33,284 nucleotides of DNA, taken from contig JAQVHC010000003.1 in the NCBI GenBank assembly GCA_028696435.1, positions 1 through 33,284 on the forward strand, given 5' to 3'. A program made the position numbers and the translations under genes. Of this stretch, positions 25,853 through 33,183 are shown one piece after another (position 1 is the stretch's first letter; every line of letters starts with the position of its first letter). Source of the DNA: Actinomycetota bacterium. GTDB taxonomy: Bacteria > Actinomycetota > Humimicrobiia > Humimicrobiales > Humimicrobiaceae. Under the pieces are notes generated by a model. That model made no database searches. It was not told where the DNA came from and was given only the letters and a program-made list of their open reading frames with translations.

Positions 25853-26917
25853 TTACAGGTTCATAATATTAAAGGGGCTGATTATATCTAATATAAAAGC
25901 AATAATAACTAAAGAAATTAAAATAAAAGACCCGATATAATTAGCAATCTCAATAACTTTTGTTGAAACAGGTTTTCTTCTTAATGATTCAACTATAATT
26001 AATATAATATTACCACCATCCAGGGGAAGGATAGGAATCAGATTTCCATAACCCAGTAAAAGCGAAACAAAAGCAACAAAAAATATAAAATTTTGTATCC
26101 CCATTGAGACCGATTGCTGGAATATACTTACTATACCTATTGGTGAGACAGGTCTGGCTTCGCTAAGCGGTATTTCGCCGGTAAATAGCATCCCGAATAA
26201 CTTTACATATGTAACTGTAATATCCCATATAATTTTAAAACTTTCCTTTATTGTCCCGATAAATCCTAATTTCTCTGCCCTGTATCCCGGAGATATTCCA
26301 AGATATCCCTCTCCATCCTTGTTATCCAGTCTAACTTTTATTTGTATCTCACTATCCCCACGTTTGACTGTATAGGTCACTTCCTCGCCAGGAAATTTTT
26401 TCGTCATAGTTGAAAAATCATCCCAGCTTTCTATGGGCTGGCCGTTCAGTGCGATTACTTCATCGCCAATTTTAAAACCCGCGGTTTCAGCTGGTGCACC
26501 TGGCTGGATATACTCTATAACTGTTGACGGAACCCATACACCCATACTTAAAAAAATTATTACCAGCAGTATTGCGAAAATTACATTAAATCCAGCTCCC
26601 CCGATTATAACCAGGAATTTTTTATAGAAAGGCTTGTTATAGAAAGCTTTATCCTCCATCTCTGGAGGTATATATTCACTCCTGTCCATACCCAGTATTT
26701 TATTATAACCCCCAAGCGGTATAGCAGATACGCCATAATTGGTGCCGCTCCTATCCTTAAATTTAAAAATCTTAGGTCCAAATCCGATAAAAAACTCTTC
26801 AACATGTATTCTGCCAAGTTTAGCCATTGAGAAATGCCCTAACTCATGAACAAATACTATAAGGGATAGACCAATTATCGCCAGGACATACTGTAGGATG
26901 ATGATTAAAATCTGCAT
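25853..26917 (-). CDS. rseP: Site-2 zinc metalloprotease RseP (M50 family)
   Basis: RseP cleaves transmembrane substrates such as anti-sigma factors and signal peptide remnants within the membrane. The 354-residue protein has HELGH (24-28) in the first membrane helix, a second helix near 80-105, and one PDZ domain (about 120-190, PAETAGFKIGDEVIALNGQPI). The NLIPILPLDGG motif near 300 provides the aspartate ligand, and a last membrane helix closes the chain. Start ATG at 26917 is preceded by AGGGTG, which overlaps the uppS end. It directly follows uppS; cdsA and dxr, which usually lie between, are absent. Confidence 0.96.
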   Translation of the reverse strand: MQILIIILQYVLAIIGLSLIVFVHELGHFSMAKLGRIHVEEFFIGFGPKIFKFKDRSGTNYGVSAIPLGGYNKILGMDRSEYIPPEMEDKAFYNKPFYKKFLVIIGGAGFNVIFAILLVIIFLSMGVWVPSTVIEYIQPGAPAETAGFKIGDEVIALNGQPIESWDDFSTMTKKFPGEEVTYTVKRGDSEIQIKVRLDNKDGEGYLGISPGYRAEKLGFIGTIKESFKIIWDITVTYVKLFGMLFTGEIPLSEARPVSPIGIVSIFQQSVSMGIQNFIFFVAFVSLLLGYGNLIPILPLDGGNIILIIVESLRRKPVSTKVIEIANYIGSFILISLVIIAFILDIISPFNIMNL

Positions 26918-26922
26918 AGGAA

Positions 26923-27684
26923 TTACACCCTGCCAAATCTTCTTTTTCTCTGTTGATAATAATATATAGCCTTAAGAAAACCAGATCTATCAAAATCAGG
27001 CCACAGTGTTTTAACAAAATAGAACTCAGTGTATGCTATTTGCCATAATAGAAAATTACTTATCCTGTATTCACCGCCTGTTCTTATTAAAAAATCAGGG
27101 TCAGGGCAATTTCCTGTATATAAAAAATTACCAAAATTTACTTCATTTATTTTCTCAATATCAATATTTTTTTTAAGAACCTCTTTATGTATTTTCTTTA
27201 TTGCCTCTATAATTTCCTGCCTGCCACCATAATTAAATGCAATATTTAAGATAAGTTTATTGTTACATGAAGTCTTTTTTTCTGCATCTTCAAAAGCTTC
27301 CAGTACATAATCAGGCACCCCTTCTCTTTTACCTATAAGTTTCACTCTTATTCCATTTTTTTGTATCGAGTTTAACTCTTCCCCCAGCTTTTCCACAAAG
27401 AGGCTAAAAAGAAAATCTATCTCATCCTGTGGTCTCTGCCAGTTTTCGGTTGAGAAAGAATATACAGTCAAAAATTTTATTCCCAGCTCAATGCTTACAC
27501 CGATTATTTCTTTCAGGGTTTCAGCACCTTCACTGTGACCGGCGGAACGGGGAAGTTTTCTTTTTAGTGCCCACCTGCCATTGCCATCCATAATTATAGC
27601 TACATGTTCCGGAATATTATTCTTTATTAATTCTTTAACAGTTGGACTTTTTATAGAAGAAAAAAAAGATGAAACTAAATTCAA
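26923..27684 (-). CDS. uppS: Isoprenyl transferase (undecaprenyl diphosphate synthase)
   Basis: UppS extends farnesyl diphosphate with isopentenyl diphosphate in cis to make the C55 carrier for cell-wall synthesis. The 253-residue protein shows the family blocks IMDGNGRWALKRKLPRSAGH (31-50, catalytic Asp and P-loop-like Asn/Gly), TVYSFSTENWQRP, and DPDFLIRTGGEYRISNFLLWQIAYTEFYF. The N-terminal 25 residues are a short extension. The start is TTG at 27684, with GGAGGTG about 14 bases upstream at the frr end, so spacing is long. Position after frr is the usual one. Confidence 0.96.
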   Translation of the reverse strand: MNLVSSFFSSIKSPTVKELIKNNIPEHVAIIMDGNGRWALKRKLPRSAGHSEGAETLKEIIGVSIELGIKFLTVYSFSTENWQRPQDEIDFLFSLFVEKLGEELNSIQKNGIRVKLIGKREGVPDYVLEAFEDAEKKTSCNNKLILNIAFNYGGRQEIIEAIKKIHKEVLKKNIDIEKINEVNFGNFLYTGNCPDPDFLIRTGGEYRISNFLLWQIAYTEFYFVKTLWPDFDRSGFLKAIYYYQQRKRRFGRV

Positions 27685-27695
27685 AGTGCTACTGC

Positions 27696-28253
27696 TTACA
27701 CCTCCATAATTTCTTTTTCCTTTTGCGATAAAGAAATATTTATCCTGTCTATAAACTCATCGGTAATTTCCTGAACCTTCTTTTGATAATTTATAAGATC
27801 ATCTTCAGTTATCTCGCCTTCGCTCTCTAATTTTTTAAATTCATCATTTATTTCTCTTCTAATATTTCTTATAGCTATCCTGCCATCCTCCGCGATCCTT
27901 TTAACCAGCCTTGTTAATTCAATTCTTCTCTCTTCATTTAATTGAGGTATATTAAGTCTAATCACTTTTCCATCATTTGATGGATTGATACCGAGGCCAG
28001 ATCTAAGTATCTGGTTTTCAATCTCTTTTAAAAACCCGGGTTCATATGGAGTAATTAATATAACTCTTGGCTCGGGTATGCTTATACTGGCTATATATTT
28101 AAGCATGGTTTTAGTACCATAGTAATCAATATAAATATTATCAAGTAGTGCTGCAGATGCTCTTCCTGTTCTTATAGTACCGAATTCGTGCTGAATTTTC
28201 TCCAATGATTGACTCATCTTCCTTCTAGCTTCATTAAGCAGCATATCTTTCAT
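27696..28253 (-). CDS. frr: Ribosome recycling factor
   Basis: RRF splits the post-termination ribosome together with EF-G. The product is 185 residues, exactly the canonical length. It has the typical blocks TIRTGRASAALLDNIYIDYYGT, SISIPEPRVILITPYEP, and GLGINPSNDGKVIRLNIPQLNEERRIELTRLVK, plus the basic/acidic helix NIRREINDEFKKLE. The start is ATG at 28253, six bases after AAAGGAG, which overlaps the pyrH stop codon; the pair is likely translationally coupled. The pyrH-frr order is nearly universal. Confidence 0.98.
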   Translation of the reverse strand: MKDMLLNEARRKMSQSLEKIQHEFGTIRTGRASAALLDNIYIDYYGTKTMLKYIASISIPEPRVILITPYEPGFLKEIENQILRSGLGINPSNDGKVIRLNIPQLNEERRIELTRLVKRIAEDGRIAIRNIRREINDEFKKLESEGEITEDDLINYQKKVQEITDEFIDRINISLSQKEKEIMEV

Positions 28254-28256
28254 TTC

Positions 28257-28976
28257 TTACTCCTTTGATACAATGGTGCCAATCCTTTTACCCATTATTA
28301 CTCCTTTGATATTACCCGGCCGGGTAATATCAAAAACTATAATTGGTAAATTATTTTCCATACATAAAGAGGTAGCAGTAGAATCCATTACCCTTAGATT
28401 CATTTTTAATATGTCAAGAAAATTCAATTTTTCAAATTTTTTTGCATCTTTATACTTCAAAGGGTCTTTATCATATATACCATCCACCTTTGTTGCTTTA
28501 AATATTATTTCAGCTTCTATTTCCAGCGCCCTCAACGCAGCTGCAGTATCAGTGGTAAAATATGGATTACCCGTACCTCCAGCAAATATCACTACTCTTT
28601 TCTTCTCAAGATGTCTTACAGCTCTCCTTCTTATAAATGGTTCTGCAATTTCCTGCATTGATATTGCTGTCTGAACCCTTGTAACTACTCCAATTTTTTC
28701 AAGTGCATTTTGAAGACCCAGTGCATTCATAACCGTAGCAAGCATTCCAATGTAATCTGCAGTGGTCCTATCCATCCCATTTTCGCTGGCCGACACACCA
28801 CGCCAGAAATTTCCTCCCCCTATCACCACTGCCACTTCAACACCAAGTTCTACTACTTCCCTGATCTCACCTGATATGTCATTTATAACCCGCGGGTCTA
28901 TTCCATATTCCAGATTTCCCATTAATGCTTCTCCGCTGATTTTAAGCAAAACTCTTTTATATTTTAATTTATCCAT
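28257..28976 (-). CDS. pyrH: Uridylate kinase
   Basis: PyrH phosphorylates UMP to UDP in pyrimidine nucleotide synthesis. It is an amino-acid-kinase-fold hexamer regulated by GTP and UTP in most bacteria. The 239-residue protein has LLKISGEALMG (10-20), VIGGGNFWRGV, GTGNPYFTTDTAAALRA and IFKATKVDGIYDKDP. The start is ATG at 28976; the region between tsf and this ATG has only a weak purine-rich site. The last part of the coding sequence contains a perfect 30-bp palindrome, listed separately. Length and position after tsf are standard. Confidence 0.98.
   Translation of the reverse strand: MDKLKYKRVLLKISGEALMGNLEYGIDPRVINDISGEIREVVELGVEVAVVIGGGNFWRGVSASENGMDRTTADYIGMLATVMNALGLQNALEKIGVVTRVQTAISMQEIAEPFIRRRAVRHLEKKRVVIFAGGTGNPYFTTDTAAALRALEIEAEIIFKATKVDGIYDKDPLKYKDAKKFEKLNFLDILKMNLRVMDSTATSLCMENNLPIIVFDITRPGNIKGVIMGKRIGTIVSKE
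28305..28334. repeat. Perfect 30-bp palindrome inside pyrH
   Basis: The left half is TTTGATATTACCCGG and the right half is its exact reverse complement, centred between 28319 and 28320. In the pyrH mRNA it can fold into a 13-bp stem with a GGCC loop. It encodes FDITRPGNIK, a normal conserved part of PyrH, so the coding function is intact. No T-run follows, so it does not look like a terminator. Confidence 0.9.
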
Positions 28977-29020
28977 ATATCTTTTACTTATCCCGTCGGG
29001 TTAAAATTTTAAATGATAAT

Positions 29021-29623
29021 TTATTTATCTTCCTCACCCAGAACATATCTTTCAAATCTTCTTACTACTATATTCTCGCCAATTTTAGCTATGTTACTTT
29101 TAACGAGGCCTTCTACTGTTATATCATTATCCTTTATAAATGGTTGTTCGAGCAAGCAGTTTTCCTCAAAAAATTTATTAATCTTTCCTTCTGCAATTCT
29201 GTCAACTATGCTTTCGGGTTTTCCTTCATTTAAAGCCTGCTTTCTATATAACTCTTTTTCCTCCTCAATTTTTTCCGGAGGAACATCTTCTCTTGAAACA
29301 TACAGCGGTGCTGCCGCTGCAATATGAAGTGCAATATCATGAACCAGGTTTTTAAACATTTCATTTCTTGCTACAAAATCAGTTTCACAATTAACTTCAA
29401 CTAAAACACCGATCCTTGAACCCGGATGTATATATGCATCAATGAGACCCTCCTTTGCTGCTCTAAAAGCTTTTTTTGAAGCTTCAGCCAGCCCTTTTTC
29501 CTTTAATATTTCTTCTGCTCTTTTTATATCTCCGTTACTTTCAATCAGAGCTTTTTTACAATCCATCATTCCAGCATTACTTTTCTCACGCAACTTTTTA
29601 ACCAGCTCAGCTTTAATTTCCAT
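29021..29623 (-). CDS. tsf: Elongation factor Ts (short form)
   Basis: EF-Ts exchanges GDP for GTP on EF-Tu. The 200-residue product has the UBA-like N-terminus ELVKKLREKSNAGMMDCKKALIESNGD and the signature VLVEVNCETDFVARN near 80-95. It is shorter than E. coli or Bacillus EF-Ts (about 280-295 residues), like the compact forms of Thermus and cyanobacteria in which one core subdomain is reduced. The start is ATG at 29623, eight bases after AGGAGG. It lies 24 bases after rpsB, the universal pairing. Confidence 0.97.
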   Translation of the reverse strand: MEIKAELVKKLREKSNAGMMDCKKALIESNGDIKRAEEILKEKGLAEASKKAFRAAKEGLIDAYIHPGSRIGVLVEVNCETDFVARNEMFKNLVHDIALHIAAAAPLYVSREDVPPEKIEEEKELYRKQALNEGKPESIVDRIAEGKINKFFEENCLLEQPFIKDNDITVEGLVKSNIAKIGENIVVRRFERYVLGEEDK

Positions 29624-29647
29624 TTCTCATACCTCCTAAATCAATCC

Positions 29648-30436
29648 CTAAACCCATACATCGTCTTCAGGCAAATCTTCAAGTTCGTCTTCCGACTTTA
29701 ATTTTTCCATCTCTTTTGCTTCTTTTTCTTCGGGGCTCTTCTCGATTTTAATTTTTTGTTCTTTTCCCTTCATAACTGCATCACATATTACACTGGTTAT
29801 CAGACTGCAGGAACGAATCGCATCATCATTTCCAGGAATAACAAAATCGATTAGATCAGGGTCACAATTTGTGTCAGTTATCGCCACTATTGGTATTCCC
29901 AGTTTTCTTGCTTCTTTTACAGCAATTATTTCTTTGTTAGGATCAATAATATAGAGAACATCAGGAAGCTTTTTCATATTTCTAATGCCACCGATGTTAA
30001 AAAGAAGTTTTTCATATTCTTTTTTTATCCTCTGGACTTCCTTTTTTGGTAGTTTCTCGAAGACACCTGATTTTTCCATATCCTCTATTGCATCCATTCT
30101 TTTTGCTCTCTTGCTTATAGTCTCGAAATTAGTAAGAGTTCCACCAAGCCATCTGTTTTTAACATACGGCATTTCGCATTTAGTTGCATATAATTCTATA
30201 ATATCCTGTATCTGCTTTTTTGTTCCAACAAATAATACCACTCCTCCATTGCTTACTACATCCTTAACATACTCGTAAGCCTCTATTAGCAGTCTCTCCG
30301 TTTCCTGCAGATCAATAATATATATACCATTCTTGTCCGTGTATATATATTTTTTCATTTTTGGATTCCACTTTTTGGTCTGATGGCCGAAATGAACTCC
30401 TACTTCAAGGAGTTGCTTTATTGTTATGATACTCAA
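29648..30436 (-). CDS. rpsB: 30S ribosomal protein S2
   Basis: S2 is a late-binding small-subunit protein. The 262-residue product begins MSIITIKQLLEVGVHFGHQTKKWNPKMKKYIYTDKNGIYIIDL. It also contains FVGTKKQ, NRWLGGTLTNF, PDVLYIIDPNKE and PIVAITDTNCDPDLIDFVIPGND, all typical. The C-terminal 25 residues are acidic. The start is TTG at 30436, seven bases after AGGAGG. A promoter and a structured leader precede it, so this appears to be the first gene of the rpsB-tsf-pyrH-frr operon. Confidence 0.98.
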   Translation of the reverse strand: MSIITIKQLLEVGVHFGHQTKKWNPKMKKYIYTDKNGIYIIDLQETERLLIEAYEYVKDVVSNGGVVLFVGTKKQIQDIIELYATKCEMPYVKNRWLGGTLTNFETISKRAKRMDAIEDMEKSGVFEKLPKKEVQRIKKEYEKLLFNIGGIRNMKKLPDVLYIIDPNKEIIAVKEARKLGIPIVAITDTNCDPDLIDFVIPGNDDAIRSCSLITSVICDAVMKGKEQKIKIEKSPEEKEAKEMEKLKSEDELEDLPEDDVWV

Positions 30437-30469
30437 AATTATACCTCCTGTTTTTTATGGTTTTTCCTC

Positions 30470-30515
30470 CATCGCTTTAACAACCTGTTTCTTCACCACA
30501 TTACCACAAGCGATG
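30470..30515 (-). promoter_or_regulatory. Long-range stem in the rpsB leader
   Basis: On the minus strand, CATCGCTT (30508-30515) pairs perfectly with AAGCGATG (30470-30477), enclosing 30 bases. The stem ends about 34 bases before the TTG start and just before GGAGG-like sequence. S2 represses its own operon in several bacteria (established); this stem is a candidate target by position only. Confidence 0.4.
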
Positions 30516-30542
30516 TGTGTAATTTCAACGCTAAAGTTTAGC

Positions 30543-30571
30543 ATAATACATATTTTTCATCAAATTATCAA
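30543..30571 (-). promoter_or_regulatory. rpsB operon promoter
   Basis: The minus strand reads TTGATA (complement of 30566-30571), a 17-base spacer, and TATTAT (complement of 30543-30548). An inverted repeat GCTAAA-C-TTTAGC (30530-30542) abuts the -10 box and would span the start point, so it might be an operator rather than an RNA hairpin. The predicted leader is about 100 bases. Confidence 0.65.
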
Positions 30572-30628
30572 ATAAAAAAATTGCCTGTTGTAAAATTAAA
30601 AACTATTTTTATTCTATTTTTATGCCTT

Positions 30629-31534
30629 TTATGCCCTCGGATGAAATTTTTTATAATCTCTCTTTAGTTTCTTAATATTTAAGTGTGAGTATATCTGTGT
30701 AGTGGATATATTTTCATGGCCAAGTAGTTCCTGAATTTCCCGTATGCCAGCCCCTTCCTGAAGTAAGTGGGTCGCAAAGCTATGCCTGATACTGTGCGGA
30801 GTAATATTCTTATCTATATCTGCTTTTTTCACATATTTTTTAACTATAGTTCTTATACTGCGTGACGAGAGTTTCCTGCCAGATTTATTTAAAAAAAAGT
30901 GATTATCACTTATATTCTTATCTTTTTTCGAATGAATCAACCTGTTTCTTACTTCCATATAATTATTTACCCAGTAAACTGCAGAACTATTTAAATAAAC
31001 AAATCTCTGCTTTCTGCCTTTACCGGTTACCAGTACTTCATTATTTTCAATATTAAAATCATTAATTCTCAGGTTCTCTATTTCGCTTATTCTGGCTCCG
31101 GTAGAATACAGAAGCTCAATTATAGTTCTATCCCTTACTTCCATATCATTTAAAGGTTCTATATTTTTAAAAAGTTTTTCAATTTCGCTTACAGACATAT
31201 ATGTATAAAGGCCCTGCTTCCTTCCAGGAATATTTATAAACTGAGTTAGTTGAAAATCAATATAGTTATTTCTTTCAAGAAATTTAAAGAAGTTAATTAG
31301 AGAAGAATATTTTCTGATAATAGTACTGTTTGAATAATTAAAATGATCAAGATGCTTTAGAAAATCTCTGAAAGCATTCAAATCAAGGTCTTCTACCCTG
31401 GTAATATTTTTATCTTTTAAGTAATTTAAAAATTGCAGGTTATCTTTCTTGTAGGCATTTATGGAATTAAGTGATAAATTCTTTTCATATTTTAGGTACT
31501 TTATATATAATTCCAGACAATCAAATAAATCCAT
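30629..31534 (-). CDS. xerC: Tyrosine recombinase XerC/XerD family
   Basis: Xer recombinases resolve chromosome dimers at dif sites during division. The 301-residue protein has a SAM-like N-terminal DNA-binding domain (about 1-90) and a full catalytic set: R148 in STGARISE, K172 in GKGRKQR, H247 and R250 in HSIRHSF, H273 in LLGHEN, and Y282 in IYSHLN. The start is ATG at 31534, two bases after the preceding stop; no ribosome site is visible, so coupling is likely. Position after dprA and before rpsB matches codV/xerC of Bacillus, which supports the XerC name, but XerC and XerD cannot be separated by sequence alone here. No integrase-type insertion or attachment site is seen nearby. Confidence 0.9.
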   Translation of the reverse strand: MDLFDCLELYIKYLKYEKNLSLNSINAYKKDNLQFLNYLKDKNITRVEDLDLNAFRDFLKHLDHFNYSNSTIIRKYSSLINFFKFLERNNYIDFQLTQFINIPGRKQGLYTYMSVSEIEKLFKNIEPLNDMEVRDRTIIELLYSTGARISEIENLRINDFNIENNEVLVTGKGRKQRFVYLNSSAVYWVNNYMEVRNRLIHSKKDKNISDNHFFLNKSGRKLSSRSIRTIVKKYVKKADIDKNITPHSIRHSFATHLLQEGAGIREIQELLGHENISTTQIYSHLNIKKLKRDYKKFHPRA

Positions 31535-31536
31535 GA

Positions 31537-31959
31537 TTACAAATAATCACTTTCAATATCTTTCATTTTACTTTTTATATTACTACGAATTTCCTTTAAT
31601 TCTCCTATTTGCAGAATATAATCATCTTTATCTGTTCCCGGTGGATTGAAATTATTAATCTGCACTTCTTCCAAAATATCCTTAATTTTCTTAATCATAT
31701 CAATAATCTCATACCTTATCTTATCAGACCTGTAGTCAATTTTCAGGTTCTCTTTTGAAAGGTCTGTCAGCATTTCATCAAATTCGGTATTAATGTTATC
31801 AATAGTAATGCTGGCTTTTTTTATATTAAATTTCTTTTTTGCTTCCATACAATTCAGTATTTTTTTTAAATCTCTATCAAGTATATTATCATAACGATAT
31901 AAAACTGACCCCAGAGGATTTTTAGGAGTTTCTATTTTCTTTTTTTTAAATAATGCCAT
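31537..31959 (-). CDS. Unrecognised 140-residue charged protein
   Basis: I do not recognise this protein. It begins MALFKKKKIETPKNPLG and is rich in Lys, Glu, Asp and Ile. It appears largely helical, with stretches that could form coiled coils (about 24-100 and 118-138). No signal peptide, membrane segment, cysteine pair or catalytic motif is visible. The start is ATG at 31959, seven bases after GGAG, and the stop lies two bases before the xerC ATG. Its spacing shows it is part of the dprA-xerC transcription unit. In Bacillus-type genomes this position is held by topA and trmFO, to which it has no resemblance. Its base composition matches its neighbours, so there is no sign of recent transfer. 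Confidence 0.8.
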   Translation of the reverse strand: MALFKKKKIETPKNPLGSVLYRYDNILDRDLKKILNCMEAKKKFNIKKASITIDNINTEFDEMLTDLSKENLKIDYRSDKIRYEIIDMIKKIKDILEEVQINNFNPPGTDKDDYILQIGELKEIRSNIKSKMKDIESDYL

Positions 31960-32018
31960 TTTAATGCTCCGATAATCTTTCTATTAATCTTTAATCAATT
32001 ATCATTCTAATATAAAAT

Positions 32019-33158
32019 TTAAAATAATCTACTATATTTGTTAAAACTATCCTCTTTTATTAGCCCGTTTATTTCGAGGTAAGCCAGTATTCTCAAAACT
32101 TCTTTAACTTCTATGCCAGAATATTTAACTATATCTTCTATGCTCTTTGATTTATATCCAATGTACTCATATATTCTTAATTCATTACCATTTAGATTTG
32201 TATCATGATCCTTATTTTCTTTCTCTTTCTTACTACTAAATTTATTTTCCTGCCTGGTTTTAAAAATCTTTCCTGTATATATGGAAAACTCATCCAGTAT
32301 ATCATCAATATTTTCAACAAGTTTTGCACCTTCCTTAATTAACCTGTGGCATCCTTTATTTGAAGGAGAAAAAATACTTCCAGGAACTGCCATTACCTCC
32401 CTGTTTTGCTTTAACGCAATTTCACACGTTATTATTGCTCCACTCCTTTCACCTGCTTCTATAACAATAACTCCCTGGCATAATCCGCTTATTATTCTAT
32501 TCCTTACAGGAAAATTTGATTTTAATGGCGGTGTCCCGGGAAGAAATTCTGTTATTATACTGCCATTCTCTGGAATCTTCTCATACAATACCCTATTTTC
32601 AGGAGGATAGACAAGGTCGATTCCACAACCAAGCACTCCAATGCTACCACCCTTTCCTTCAAGTGCCGCCCGATGAGCAAAACTATCAATGCCAGCCGCA
32701 AGGCCACTTACTATAATTATTCCCATTTCTGATAAGTTTTTACTTATATACATGGCCGCCTCTTTTCCATAGGCAGTGCACTTTCTGCTACCGACAATGG
32801 CTATGCTGAATTCCATTTTTTTTATCCTGTCACCCTTGAAAAACAAAAGCAGAGGCGGAAGATGTATTTGTCTTAGCATATCGGGATAATCATCACCGCC
32901 TATGCTCAGCAGCCCTATCTTATTTCTTAAAACAAAATCAATTACATCCTGACTTGAATTCCAGTTATTTCTTGTAAAATCATAATTTAGATCACATGCA
33001 TCATATTTAAACTCTAAATTTTTATAGTTTAAAAAATAATTAATTGTTTTATCTAAATTACAGCTATTTCTTCTATATACTTTTATAAATGCGCCAGGTT
33101 TGACTTTTCTATCAACAAGAATATGTAATATTTTTTCACTATCGCTACTAATTTTCAC
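32019..33158 (-). CDS. dprA: DNA-processing protein DprA/Smf
   Basis: DprA binds incoming single-stranded DNA and loads RecA during natural transformation; it is also widely kept in species not known to be competent. The 379-residue protein has a SAM-like N-terminal domain. The extended Rossmann fold carries VGSRKCTAYG (near 121), SGLAAGIDSFAHRAAL, GVLGCGIDLVYPPEN, FPVRNRIISGL, and AGERSGAIITCEIAL. A C-terminal winged helix (about 320-375, ELRIYEYIGYKSKSIEDIVKYSG) follows. The start is GTG at 33158; no strong ribosome site is seen and an in-frame TAA lies shortly upstream. It follows the comM-like gene by 25 bases, as in many Clostridia-like genomes. Confidence 0.95.
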   Translation of the reverse strand: MKISSDSEKILHILVDRKVKPGAFIKVYRRNSCNLDKTINYFLNYKNLEFKYDACDLNYDFTRNNWNSSQDVIDFVLRNKIGLLSIGGDDYPDMLRQIHLPPLLLFFKGDRIKKMEFSIAIVGSRKCTAYGKEAAMYISKNLSEMGIIIVSGLAAGIDSFAHRAALEGKGGSIGVLGCGIDLVYPPENRVLYEKIPENGSIITEFLPGTPPLKSNFPVRNRIISGLCQGVIVIEAGERSGAIITCEIALKQNREVMAVPGSIFSPSNKGCHRLIKEGAKLVENIDDILDEFSIYTGKIFKTRQENKFSSKKEKENKDHDTNLNGNELRIYEYIGYKSKSIEDIVKYSGIEVKEVLRILAYLEINGLIKEDSFNKYSRLF

Positions 33159-33183
33159 AGGACTTTATTTCATATGTCATTTT

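Noticed and set aside
30629..31534. Tyrosine recombinase as a phage or integron integrase marking a mobile element
   Set aside because: Length, motifs and location match the housekeeping Xer gene of this cluster; no attachment repeats, tRNA target or cargo genes are present.
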